This document shows, one piece after another, positions 18,378-27,304 of a stretch of 64,000 bases of DNA (positions are counted from its first letter, which is position 1; each line of letters opens with the position of its first letter). Made by a program: the position numbers and the translations under genes. The notes under the pieces were generated by a model. The model was not told the DNA's origin, did not search any database, and was given only the letters and a program-made list of their open reading frames with translations. Origin of the DNA: Nemertoderma westbladi (Eukaryota > Xenacoelomorpha > Nemertodermatida > Nemertodermatidae); NCBI GenBank assembly GCA_032718475.1, contig JAUCBJ010001846.1, forward strand, positions 310,001 to 374,000. Reading direction: 5' to 3'.

Positions 18378-19475
18378 ATGGCTGAAAAATCCACCACCCC
18401 TGAAACATTAATGAACACTTTTTTGCACAATTGGCATATCAAACAAAACGCCAAATTGGTTAATTTTTGCAATTTTTCAATGCCGCTTCATTACGGTTCT
18501 CAAATTAAAGAACATTTAACCGTACGCCAAAACGCTGGGCTATTTGATGTGTCACACATGCAAATAACAGACATCACTGGCAAAAAATCCCTTGATTTTT
18601 TAGCTTACCTACTGCCTACAGACACGCGCAAACTCACAATAGGCCACGGTTTTTACACCTGTTTAGTCAATGAAAAAGGCGGGGTGATAGACGATGTCAT
18701 CTTATACCAAACCGATTGGGGGTATCGGCTGGTAAGCAACAGTGGCTCTAAAAATGCTGTCAAAACACACCTTCAAACTTATTCCAAGCCCTTTGATATC
18801 ACACTGAATGTGCGTGATGATCTAGGTATCATTGCTTGCCAAGGGCCACACGCAGCCAAGTATGTAGCCAGATACATGGGGGATCAAATCCAACATCTCA
18901 AACCTTTTAAGTGCTGCCAAATAGGTGGGCTATTGGTCGCAAGAACCGGCTACACAGGCGGCGATGGCTTTGAAATAATGGGCAATTTTGAAAACCTAAC
19001 CCACCTATGGCAACAACTCATTAATGCGGGGGTCGAGTGTTGCGGCTTGGGTGCTCGCGATAGCTTACGACTAGAAGCTGGGCTTTTATTGGCAGGGCAG
19101 AATATGAACAATACCCACACCCCGTGGGAATGCAGGCTAGGGCGTTTGGTACATTTAGATGATCGCAACTTTTTAGGCCAAAACGCATTACAACAAACAA
19201 AACAACAGCCTGCCACACAACTTTATTACGCCACCACTCAAAAAAGAATACCGCGTTTAAGCGCAACAGTTCAAACCAATGCACGCAAACCAGTGGGGGT
19301 GGTCACCAGCAGCAGTTTCTCACCCATTCTAAAAAAACCCATTGCGATGCTTCGTCTAAAAACAGATGATTACAAAACAGTATTCGTCCAAATTGGTGAG
19401 CAACAAATAGCATTAACCGTGCATCCAAAACCTTGTTTTTATCAAGGCCAATATCATAAAACAACAAACAAGTGA
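18378..19475 (+). CDS. gcvT: glycine cleavage system T protein (aminomethyltransferase)
   Basis: Transfers the methylene carbon of glycine from the H-protein arm to tetrahydrofolate, releasing ammonia. It has 365 residues with MPLHYGSQIKEH, FDVSHM, GGVIDD (the Asp that activates folate), TGYTGGDGFEI and GLGARDSLRLEAG conserved. ATG 18378 is the first start; ATG 18411 would also keep the conserved core (which begins near residue 20), and neither has a strong ribosome site. The C-terminal half is more divergent than usual (RPxxPxxE-type motifs poorly kept). It heads gcvT-gcvH-gcvP. No glycine riboswitch is seen in the 126 bp upstream. Confidence 0.93.
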   Translation: MAEKSTTPETLMNTFLHNWHIKQNAKLVNFCNFSMPLHYGSQIKEHLTVRQNAGLFDVSHMQITDITGKKSLDFLAYLLPTDTRKLTIGHGFYTCLVNEKGGVIDDVILYQTDWGYRLVSNSGSKNAVKTHLQTYSKPFDITLNVRDDLGIIACQGPHAAKYVARYMGDQIQHLKPFKCCQIGGLLVARTGYTGGDGFEIMGNFENLTHLWQQLINAGVECCGLGARDSLRLEAGLLLAGQNMNNTHTPWECRLGRLVHLDDRNFLGQNALQQTKQQPATQLYYATTQKRIPRLSATVQTNARKPVGVVTSSSFSPILKKPIAMLRLKTDDYKTVFVQIGEQQIALTVHPKPCFYQGQYHKTTNK

Positions 19476-19482
19476 GGCAAAA

Positions 19483-19860
19483 ATGAGCAAAAAATACTAC
19501 ACCCAAAATCATGAATGGATTGAAAAAAAAGGCGACACATACCGCTGTGGTATCACTTTACATGCCACCGAACTGCTATCAGACCTTGTATATATCGAAC
19601 TACCCAAAGTGGGCGACACATTAACCCAAAACCAAGTGGCAGGGGTTTTAGAATCTGTTAAAACAGCCGCTGACCTGTACATGCCCATTGGGGGAGAAGT
19701 TGAGTCAATTAACCAAATGGCCATTGAAAAGCCTGAAATTATCAACGAGAGTCCAGAGGAAAACGGTTGGCTATTTGAAATAAAAGCGAACAACATTGAT
19801 GAGCTTGAAGCGCTCATGAATCAAGCCGATTATCAAACCCACATTCAAAACAATGCTTAA
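19483..19860 (+). CDS. gcvH: glycine cleavage system H protein
   Basis: Lipoyl carrier that shuttles the aminomethyl group from P to T and L proteins. It has 125 residues. The lipoylated lysine is K60 in VLESVKTAAD, and the surrounding HEWIE, ATELLSDLVYIELP and NESPEENGWLFEI blocks are typical. A GAGG site precedes the ATG. The gene starts 7 bases after gcvT and its last 8 bases overlap gcvP, pointing to translational coupling. Confidence 0.96.
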   Translation: MSKKYYTQNHEWIEKKGDTYRCGITLHATELLSDLVYIELPKVGDTLTQNQVAGVLESVKTAADLYMPIGGEVESINQMAIEKPEIINESPEENGWLFEIKANNIDELEALMNQADYQTHIQNNA

Positions 19861-22714
19861 AAACGATTTTTCCACCCGCCATTTGGGCAGCGATCAAAAA
19901 GCGATTGAGCAAATGCTTGAAACCCTCGGGCTTGATAACATTCAAGCCCTACTTGGGCAGGTGCTGCCAAACAATATTGCACAACAAGCCATCGACAGCC
20001 TACCCCTTGATGGCCTAACCGAACAAGATGCATTAGCCAAATTAAAAGACATTGCCTCAAAAAACAAAATACATCATTCCATGATCGGCATGGGCTATTA
20101 CAACACCCACCTGCCTGCTGTGATTGTTCGAACCATTTTAGAAAACCCTGGGTGGTACACCGCCTACAACCCTTATCAGGCTGAGATTTCCCAGGGCCGA
20201 TTGCAAATGCTTTTAGCATTTCAGCAACTCATTATCGACCTAACAGGCCTTCCCATTGCCAACGCCTCATTACTAGATGAGGCCACCGCAGCTTGCGAAG
20301 CCATGATGTTATGTGCTCGTCTAACTAAAAAAACAAACAAACAATTTTTTATAGACCACGGTGCCCACCCCCAAGTTATTGCGGTAATCAAAGGCCGTGC
20401 CAAGGTATTAGGTATTAAGCTTGTGATTGATCACGCCCAAAATTGGAACATACAAAAAACCTTTGGTGGCATTTTGTACTACCCCAATACTTTTGGTGAT
20501 GTGATCGATCACACCTCCCTTATTCAACAAGCCAAAAATCAACAAAACATCGTTGTAGTGGGAACCGATTTAATGGCTTTAATGCTTTTAAAATCACCTG
20601 CTCATCTAGGGGCTGATATCGCCTTTGGTAGTGCCCAGCGCTTTGGCATCCCCTTAGGGTTTGGCGGGCCGCATGCTGCATTTTTTGCTTGCTTACCAGA
20701 TTACAAGCGCTTAATACCAGGTCGAATTATTGGAATCTCCAAAGACAAGTCAGGCACACAAGCTTACCGTATGGCGCTGCAAACCCGTGAACAACATATC
20801 CGCCGTGATCGTGCCACCAGCAATATTTGTACTGCTCAAGCCCTGCTTGCCATTTTATCAGCCGCTTATGCCATCTATCATGGCCCTAGCCGACTTCAAA
20901 AAATCGCTCAAGCCATTCACAAACATACTCATTTTTTAGCCACTCAATTACTAAGCCTCGGGTACAAATTATTGAATGTTCATTATTTTGACACCTTATG
21001 TATTCAAACCGAGCGTGCCCAAGCCATCTATGCACAATGCTTATCCAAGCAAATTAACATTCGCTTTGTAAACACAAACACATTAGGTATTAGCTGTGAT
21101 GAAGCCACCACTCAATCCATACTAGCTAATTTAATCAGTATATTTAAGGCACATGCAGGTCATGTATCCAATCAAAAATTGGTTGGTTTGCCTGATTCGT
21201 TATTGCGAAAAGATGGCGTATTACAACATGGAATTTTTCATCACCACCAAACTGAAACTGAGTTTTTGCGTTTTATCACCCGCTTGCAATCCAAAGACTT
21301 TGCGCTGGATCACAGCATGATACCACTAGGTTCATGTACCATGAAGTTAAACGCCGCCACTCAGATGCAAGCCCTAAGCCTGCCAGAATTTGCAAACATT
21401 CACCCCTTTGCACCTGTTGACCAAACAACGGGGTATCGGGAACTTTTAGCCGAATTTGAAACCATGATGGGGGCTTGTACGGGGCTGCCCGCGGTTAGCT
21501 TACAGCCTAATTCAGGCGCGCAAGGTGAGTACACGGGGCTTTTAATGATTAAAGCCTATCTTAAAAGTTGCGCAAAGCAAGATCGAAATGTTTGCTTGAT
21601 CCCTGCATGCGCCCATGGTACTAATCCTGCCAGTGCCGTGATAAGTGGTATGCGCGTTGTAGTGGTTCAAACCGATGCAAGGGGTAATATTGACCTAGAT
21701 GATTTAAAGGCAAAACTAAACACCCACGTCCACCAGTTGGCGGCTTGTATGGTGACTTACCCCTCTACCCATGGGGTGTTTGAAACCAGCATTATTGAGC
21801 TTACCCGCCTTGTGCATGAAGCAGGCGGGCTTGTTTATTTAGACGGCGCTAACTTAAATGCCATGGTCGGGTGTGTGTTACCGAGTGCACTGGGTGTGGA
21901 TGTGATGCACATTAACTTGCATAAAACATTTTGTATCCCCCATGGGGGGGGTGGGCCTGGTATTGGGGTGGTAGCGGCCGCCCAACATTTAGCACCTTTT
22001 TTGCCTGCTAAACTTTTTTGTGATAAGGATTTTTCAACTATTGATGATACCAATAATTATCCTGTTTCAAGCGCGCCTTATGGTAGTGCACTTTTAATTG
22101 GGATTCCTTGGTTATATATTCAAATGATGGGGGCGGGGGGGCTTCGATCAGCCACCGAGCTTGCTCTTTTAAATGCCAATTATATGAAAGCAAGGTTATC
22201 AAAAAAATACCCCATTGTTTACACCAATGATCAAGGTTATATCGCCCATGAGTTTATCTTGGATATTAGACCCATTAAAGAACAAATGGGTATTAGCGAG
22301 CAAGACATCGCCAAACGTTTGATGGACTACGGTTTTCATGCCCCCACGGTGTCTTTCCCCGTTGTGGGGGGGCTGATGATCGAGCCTACTGAGAGTGAAT
22401 CCAAAGCACAGATTGATCAATTTTGTGAGGCCATGCTCTCTATTTTTGAGGAAATTGAGCAGGTCAAAAACGGGGTATGGGATCGGGTAGATAACCCGCT
22501 GAAAAATGCCCCTCATACTCAGCTAGATTGTACGGTTGATAAATGGATGCATCCTTACAGCCGAACACAAGCGGCTTTTCCTTTAACTTTACCTTTTTTG
22601 CGATTACACAAAAAATGGCCAGCGGTTGGGCGCATTGATGAAGTATTTGGCGATAGAAACCTAGTGTGTGGCTGTGGTGTGCCTGAGGATTATGTAAGCG
22701 ACAAACAGGCTTGA
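19853..22714 (+). CDS. gcvP: glycine dehydrogenase (decarboxylating), single-chain P protein
   Basis: PLP enzyme that decarboxylates glycine and loads the methylamine onto GcvH. At 953 residues it is the fused alpha-beta form found in gammaproteobacteria. The PLP lysine is K691 in HINLHKTFCIPHGGG; the N-terminal RHLGSDQKAIEQML and YNPYQAEISQGRLQ are standard. The 5' part of the gene is rich in C and A, while the part after about 21.4 kb is rich in G and T, as if the two halves have different histories. Lpd, the fourth component, is not in the window. Confidence 0.97.
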   Translation: MLKNDFSTRHLGSDQKAIEQMLETLGLDNIQALLGQVLPNNIAQQAIDSLPLDGLTEQDALAKLKDIASKNKIHHSMIGMGYYNTHLPAVIVRTILENPGWYTAYNPYQAEISQGRLQMLLAFQQLIIDLTGLPIANASLLDEATAACEAMMLCARLTKKTNKQFFIDHGAHPQVIAVIKGRAKVLGIKLVIDHAQNWNIQKTFGGILYYPNTFGDVIDHTSLIQQAKNQQNIVVVGTDLMALMLLKSPAHLGADIAFGSAQRFGIPLGFGGPHAAFFACLPDYKRLIPGRIIGISKDKSGTQAYRMALQTREQHIRRDRATSNICTAQALLAILSAAYAIYHGPSRLQKIAQAIHKHTHFLATQLLSLGYKLLNVHYFDTLCIQTERAQAIYAQCLSKQINIRFVNTNTLGISCDEATTQSILANLISIFKAHAGHVSNQKLVGLPDSLLRKDGVLQHGIFHHHQTETEFLRFITRLQSKDFALDHSMIPLGSCTMKLNAATQMQALSLPEFANIHPFAPVDQTTGYRELLAEFETMMGACTGLPAVSLQPNSGAQGEYTGLLMIKAYLKSCAKQDRNVCLIPACAHGTNPASAVISGMRVVVVQTDARGNIDLDDLKAKLNTHVHQLAACMVTYPSTHGVFETSIIELTRLVHEAGGLVYLDGANLNAMVGCVLPSALGVDVMHINLHKTFCIPHGGGGPGIGVVAAAQHLAPFLPAKLFCDKDFSTIDDTNNYPVSSAPYGSALLIGIPWLYIQMMGAGGLRSATELALLNANYMKARLSKKYPIVYTNDQGYIAHEFILDIRPIKEQMGISEQDIAKRLMDYGFHAPTVSFPVVGGLMIEPTESESKAQIDQFCEAMLSIFEEIEQVKNGVWDRVDNPLKNAPHTQLDCTVDKWMHPYSRTQAAFPLTLPFLRLHKKWPAVGRIDEVFGDRNLVCGCGVPEDYVSDKQA

Positions 22715-22786
22715 TAATGTATTCAGACTTGTTAGTATTAGCTTAATTTATTGAACGCTTTTAATCCAACAATATGGAATTGTTTA

Positions 22787-23068
22787 ATGCTTGATATCAA
22801 ACAATCACTTGTATCACTTAATCAATCACTAGTGGCTTGCTGGGTGGTTAAAAATAACGCCCTTCATAAACAATTTGAGCTACCTAACTTTACAGAAGCC
22901 ATGGGCTTGATGGTTAAAATTGGGTTGTTGGCTGAAAAAATGAACCACCATCCTGAAATGATCAATGTTTACAATAAATTAACCATCAATTTAAGCACCC
23001 ATGATACAAGTAGTATTTCTGAAAAAGATTTTCAACTTGCCACAAAAATTGAACAATTAATCAAATGA
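22787..23068 (+). CDS. phhB: pterin-4a-carbinolamine dehydratase family protein
   Basis: A small 93-residue protein. ATG 22787 is preferred over TTG 22751 because it matches the family's length. It has the PCD core F-x-L-P-x-F-x-E-A (residues about 31-39), AEKMNHHPEM with the two catalytic histidines, and the strand ending LSTHD. PCDs regenerate tetrahydrobiopterin-type cofactors after aromatic amino acid hydroxylation, but no hydroxylase gene is near. In bacteria without one, the protein may act on folate or molybdopterin chemistry. It overlaps the next gene by 4 bases (ATGA). Confidence 0.88.
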   Translation: MLDIKQSLVSLNQSLVACWVVKNNALHKQFELPNFTEAMGLMVKIGLLAEKMNHHPEMINVYNKLTINLSTHDTSSISEKDFQLATKIEQLIK

Positions 23069-24012
23069 GCATTTTAGTCACAGGGTCAATTGCTTACGAT
23101 ACCTTACTACATTACGGCGAGGCTTTTAATCAACATTTATTACCTGAACATTTAAACAATTTAAGCGTGGCATTTGTGATCGATTCGATCGAAAAACGCT
23201 TTGGAGGTTGCGCAGGTAACATTGCCTTTCACGGCAAGCAACTTAAATTACCCATCATCCCCGTTGGAAGTGTGGGTAAAGATTTTGGTGATTATCACGA
23301 TTGGTTGGTTAAGTACCTTGTAAGTGTTGAGTATATCAAGGTATTTGATGATTGTTATACTGCCCAAGCCATTGTCTCGACCGATATTAAAAATAATCAA
23401 ATCACCTTTTTTTATCCAGGTGCTATGGCGCGCGCTGGGGAGTGTACATTTGATTGTTTTAGTGATTTAGAGGTGCGCTTGGGCTGTGTTTCACCCAACG
23501 ATAAAAAAGCGATGCTGTATTTTGCGGATCAATTTAGCACTCATCACATCCCCTTTGTATTTGATCCTGGTCAAGCCTTGCCTGTTTTAGAAAAAGCAGA
23601 ACTTATAACACTGGTGAATCAGGCAGACTATTTAATTTTGAACACCTATGAATCAGCGCTTTTGCTAGAGAAAATGAATACCACCGTTGAGGCATTATTG
23701 ATTAGTTTGAAAGCCTTGATCATCACTCAAGGGGCTAAAGGGGCTGATTTGTATGTCAATGGTGAGCCTGTCCAACATTTTGATGCCATCTCAATTGAAA
23801 ACGTGGTTGACCCAACAGGCTGCGGCGATGCCTTTCGTGCAGGGTTATTGTATGGTTTATATCACCAGTGTTCATGGGTGCACACCCTGCAATTGGCCAG
23901 TTTAATGGGGGGGTTAAATGCTTGTTATCACGGCACACAGTCCGATCAATTTAGTAGCACTGATATTCAAAACTATTTTGTGAAGCACTTTGGACATCAG
24001 CTTTTGAAATGA
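23065..24012 (+). CDS. PfkB-family kinase, adenosine kinase type
   Basis: A 315-residue ribokinase-fold enzyme with GGCAGNIAFHG (sugar site, about 46-56) and DPTGCGDAFRAG (anion hole and catalytic Asp, about 249-260). The N-terminal TGSIAYDTLL, LLPEHLNNLSVAFVID and the FYPGAM segment match the bacterial adenosine kinase subgroup typified by the mycobacterial enzyme, better than ribokinase or fructokinase. It is likely to phosphorylate adenosine or a related nucleoside. It is coupled by ATGA overlaps to phhB before and ispE after. Substrate is inferred from memory of the family. Confidence 0.82.
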   Translation: MSILVTGSIAYDTLLHYGEAFNQHLLPEHLNNLSVAFVIDSIEKRFGGCAGNIAFHGKQLKLPIIPVGSVGKDFGDYHDWLVKYLVSVEYIKVFDDCYTAQAIVSTDIKNNQITFFYPGAMARAGECTFDCFSDLEVRLGCVSPNDKKAMLYFADQFSTHHIPFVFDPGQALPVLEKAELITLVNQADYLILNTYESALLLEKMNTTVEALLISLKALIITQGAKGADLYVNGEPVQHFDAISIENVVDPTGCGDAFRAGLLYGLYHQCSWVHTLQLASLMGGLNACYHGTQSDQFSSTDIQNYFVKHFGHQLLK

Positions 24013-24836
24013 AGCCAAAGGTTTATACTTCACCTGCTAAACTAAATTTGTTTTTACATATCACAGGTCAAACCAATACAGGTTATCATCAGCTACAAAC
24101 CATTTTTCAACTGCTTGACTGGCATGATGTTTTAACCATCACACCTAACGATAGCACACACTTTCATTTTGCAGTTCGTGGCGCTTATTCAAGTATTACC
24201 AACAATATTTTGCAAAAAGTATTGAATGTACTGAAGGCTCATTTAGGCAAATTATCTACACAAGCCTTTGATATGGTGTTAGAAAAAAATATTCCCTTTG
24301 GAACGGGTCTAGGGGGAGGTAGTTCAAACGCGGCCACTTTTTTAAAAGCGTTGAATAGTTTGTGGGGTTTGAATTTGAACACGCAACAGTTAATGGAAAT
24401 AGCCTTAAAAATTGGTTGTGATGTACCTTTATTTATATTGGAAAAAAATGCGTGGGCAGAAGGCTTGGGTGAGCAATTAACTCCATTTGAACTGCCCCAA
24501 TACTTATATTTGATTATTTGGCCTGATAAAGGGATTGCAACGAGTGAATTGTACAGCCACCCCAATTTGATACGCAATCATCATCGGTTTTTACCTGCTC
24601 AATGGGCATTGGAAGATGAAAGGTTTATAAACGATTTTACAGTGCTTGCCGTTGAGAAAGTACCCGAAATTCAAGCTATTATTCATTGGTTAGAAAATAA
24701 AAGTGGGGCAAGTCGGGTATTAATGAGTGGCTCAGGTTCGGCTGTTTTTGGGGTTTTTGAAAAGGTTAAGAAGGCCGAGTGTGCTTTTAAGGAAACCCCT
24801 TTTAAAAATGTGAAGTTAGTCAAAGGGATTACTTAG
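24009..24836 (+). CDS. ispE: 4-diphosphocytidyl-2-C-methyl-D-erythritol kinase
   Basis: GHMP kinase of the non-mevalonate isoprenoid pathway. It has 275 residues with the N-terminal SPAKLNLFLHITG (catalytic Lys), a DVLTITP strand, and the ATP loop PFGTGLGGGSSNAATFLKAL near 94-113. The C-terminal MSGSGSAVFGVF completes the fold. It overlaps the PfkB gene by 4 bases. Next downstream are tRNA-Gln and prs, the classic ispE-tRNA-prs order of gammaproteobacteria, but with their own promoter. Confidence 0.95.
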   Translation: MKPKVYTSPAKLNLFLHITGQTNTGYHQLQTIFQLLDWHDVLTITPNDSTHFHFAVRGAYSSITNNILQKVLNVLKAHLGKLSTQAFDMVLEKNIPFGTGLGGGSSNAATFLKALNSLWGLNLNTQQLMEIALKIGCDVPLFILEKNAWAEGLGEQLTPFELPQYLYLIIWPDKGIATSELYSHPNLIRNHHRFLPAQWALEDERFINDFTVLAVEKVPEIQAIIHWLENKSGASRVLMSGSGSAVFGVFEKVKKAECAFKETPFKNVKLVKGIT

Positions 24837-24850
24837 CTGTTTTTAACACA

Positions 24851-24878
24851 TTGACACTGAGCAATCTTTGGGTATGAT
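24851..24878 (+). promoter_or_regulatory. sigma-70 promoter for tRNA-Gln/prs/rplY
   Basis: A perfect -35 box TTGACA (24851-24856), a 16-bp spacer and TATGAT (24873-24878). Transcription would start about 14 bases before the tRNA-Gln and continue into prs and rplY. Confidence 0.75.
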
Positions 24879-24899
24879 AGTGCTGTGAATGTTCTAAAT

Positions 24900-24971
24900 T
24901 AGGCCGTCGCCAAGTGGTAAGGCAACGGGTTTTGATCCCGTCATTCGGAGGTTCGAATCCTCCCGGCCTAG
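24900..24971 (+). tRNA. tRNA-Gln (UUG)
   Basis: A 72-base cloverleaf with acceptor TAGGCCG/CGGCCTA, anticodon TTG in the loop TTTTGAT, and T arm GGTTCGAATCC. CCA is not encoded. It stands 18 bases before prs. Confidence 0.95.
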
Positions 24972-24989
24972 CTTTTCTAAACATGTTTT

Positions 24990-25931
24990 ATGATTATATT
25001 AACCGGTAATTCCAACCAACCCTTAGCACATTTGGTGGCTAAAAAGTTGGGTATAGAGACAGCGCAGTGCATTGTCAGCCGCTTTAGCGACGGTGAACCC
25101 ATTGCGGAGGTTAAAACCAATATTCGCGGTAAAAATGTGTTTATTTTGCAATCAATTTGCCCACCTAGCTCTTCAGAAGCTTTGATGGAATTGCTAGTGA
25201 TGATTGATGCGTGTAAGCGTTCTTCGGCAGAACAAATCACCGTTGTGGTGCCTTATTTTGGTTTTGCTAGGCAAGATAGACGCCCCCCTTTGTTGCGGGT
25301 TTCGATTACCTCAAAGTTGGTCGCCAATTTAATTCATACAGCGGGGGCGACGCATGTGGTTGCCATTGATTTACATGCTGAGCAGATTGAAGGTTTTTTT
25401 GATTGTCCTGTGGATAATATTTATGCATCACTCGTTTTAATTGCTGATATTTTAAGTCGTTATGAAAACTTGATTGTTGTATCACCCGATATTGGCGGGG
25501 TGGGACGTTCTCGGGCTGTTGCCAAGCGTTTAAACAATGCTCAGTTGGCCATTATTGATAAACGCAGGCCATCCCCTAATCATTCAGAGGTCATGAACAT
25601 TATTGGAGATGTGGAGGGTAAAATTTGTGTGATTGTTGATGATATTATCGACACCGCCGGTACCGTTTGCCAAGCAGCCAAGGCCTTGGCTGGAAATGGG
25701 GCGAAGGCGGTGGTCTCTTATGCAACGCATCCTATTTTTTCAGGCAAGGCCATTGATAATATTAATGCGTCTGCTTTAAGTGAGGTAGTGGTAACCGATA
25801 CCATTCCCTTAAGTGAGCAGGCAATAAGTTGTGGTAAAATACGCCAGCTTTCTGTTTCTCAATTATTGGCTGAGGTTTTAGCTTGTATTGATCAGAATCG
25901 ATCTATTCGGAATTTATATGATAATTTTTAG
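24990..25931 (+). CDS. prs: ribose-phosphate pyrophosphokinase
   Basis: Makes PRPP from ribose 5-phosphate and ATP for purine, pyrimidine, NAD, His and Trp synthesis. It has 313 residues with SRFSDGEP (about 30-37), FARQDRR (the flexible ATP loop, about 91-97), and the PRPP-binding IVDDIIDTAGT (about 215-225). It follows tRNA-Gln and precedes rplY and pth, a conserved order in gammaproteobacteria. Confidence 0.97.
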   Translation: MIILTGNSNQPLAHLVAKKLGIETAQCIVSRFSDGEPIAEVKTNIRGKNVFILQSICPPSSSEALMELLVMIDACKRSSAEQITVVVPYFGFARQDRRPPLLRVSITSKLVANLIHTAGATHVVAIDLHAEQIEGFFDCPVDNIYASLVLIADILSRYENLIVVSPDIGGVGRSRAVAKRLNNAQLAIIDKRRPSPNHSEVMNIIGDVEGKICVIVDDIIDTAGTVCQAAKALAGNGAKAVVSYATHPIFSGKAIDNINASALSEVVVTDTIPLSEQAISCGKIRQLSVSQLLAEVLACIDQNRSIRNLYDNF

Positions 25932-25939
25932 GTGTTGAT

Positions 25940-26590
25940 ATGTCTTATGTGTTGGAAGTAAGTCCCCGATCTGAGGTGGGTAAAAGTGCAAGTCGTTTGT
26001 TAAGAAGGGAAAAATCATTGGTGCCTGGTGTGGTTTATGGAGGCGATCAACCCTCACAACCTGTCAGTATTGGGCAGGCGCTACTGGATAAGGCCTTAAA
26101 GTCAGATGGATTTATCGGCCACATTGTTGAAATTAAGTTAGGGGATGATCGCCAAAAGGTGTTGGTCAAAGCGATTGACAGACATCCCTTCTTACCGAAA
26201 GTGCTAAGTATTGATTTTCAACGGGTAACAGCTGATAGAAAAATTAAAATGCGTGTACCCATTCGGATAAAAGGTAGTGAAAATTGTAAAGATTTAAAGC
26301 TAGGGGCTGTGCTTGCTATGTCGGTTGATTTTGCACTTATTTGTTGTTTACCTAAAAATTTACCTGCCTATTTGGAAGCTGATATCAGTGAGTTGACTGT
26401 GGGTTCTTCACTGTATTTGTCGGATATTAAGCCGCCTGAAGGGGTGGGGATATTTAATTTATTGCATGGCAATGTATCGTATAACCATTGTGTACTGCAA
26501 TTGATTAAACCCCGTAAAACAGTTGACAAAACGATGACAGATGATGAGCAGGATCAAGCAGCAGAAGCCTCAGAGGACGATTCAAAATAA
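25940..26590 (+). CDS. rplY: 50S ribosomal protein L25/general stress protein Ctc
   Basis: 5S-rRNA-binding protein of the long CTC/TL5 form: an N-terminal L25 domain (about 1-95; RSEVGKSASRLLRREKSLVPGVVYGG) and a C-terminal beta domain (about 96-190). An acidic tail (TDDEQDQAAEASEDDSK) ends it. At 216 residues it is longer than the 94-residue E. coli L25 but normal for this form. It starts 8 bases after prs. Confidence 0.94.
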   Translation: MSYVLEVSPRSEVGKSASRLLRREKSLVPGVVYGGDQPSQPVSIGQALLDKALKSDGFIGHIVEIKLGDDRQKVLVKAIDRHPFLPKVLSIDFQRVTADRKIKMRVPIRIKGSENCKDLKLGAVLAMSVDFALICCLPKNLPAYLEADISELTVGSSLYLSDIKPPEGVGIFNLLHGNVSYNHCVLQLIKPRKTVDKTMTDDEQDQAAEASEDDSK

Positions 26591-26609
26591 GTAAAAAGGA
26601 TTAGAGATT

Positions 26610-27169
26610 GTGAAGTTATCTTTAGTAGTTGTTATTTCATTGTTACGTGTGTATCTCAACCAACACTTCAGCCAGTTGATAGAACAGGCTCAGCATATGT
26701 TAACTATAAAGGACTGATCGTGTTTAAACTCCCACAGGGGGAAAATTGGTACGAGTTAAGTAGTAGAAAGGGTACTGTTGCCTATGGTAAGAAACAACCA
26801 ACAAAAGATCATATATTTTTCACGTCACCTACAATAACGAACTTTACAACCAGATTTAATTCGCCTGAAGAATTTCTGAAGTTTGCCAAACAATCTAGGC
26901 TTGAAAGTATACCTAAGGATAGATTCAAAATATTAAAATACGAAGAAAAACTTGAGAAATCGCGTTCAGAATTTTGTACAAAATTCATGTTAAAAGCAGA
27001 AGAATATGGAAAAGGTATCATGGAATCACGCGGGTATACTTGTTTGCATCCACACTATCCTGATCTTGGCGTTACGATTCTATATTCTGAAAGAACAAAG
27101 GGTCCTCATGTAAATGACCAAACGCGCCAAGAAGGTGAGGATTTTATCAATTCATTCGAACTTAGATAG
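26610..27169 (+). pseudogene. lipoprotein gene with frameshift in the signal peptide
   Basis: An AAGGA site (26596-26600) precedes GTG 26610, which opens a hydrophobic signal sequence (KLSLVVVISL). One base appears lost near 26640-26645. In the minus-one frame the reading continues VTCVSQPTLQPVDRTG, giving a lipobox with Cys at 26648-26650. That frame stays open to TAG at 27169. A shorter start at GTG 26720 would give 149 residues but lacks any export signal, and the in-frame sequence upstream of it is clearly protein-like. The mature domain (FKLPQGENWYELSSRKG...) is not recognised. It interrupts the usual rplY-pth adjacency. Confidence 0.65.
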
Positions 27170-27304
27170 AAATAATAAGACACTTACCCAGACATATTCG
27201 TCGCGTACTGGCTGAATACGCGTTGGATTTAAATTTTCATTCACTAAAAGATTAGCTATTTTTAGGTTCGTGTCAATCACTTTTTAATCATAGTCAGGCT
27301 ACCT

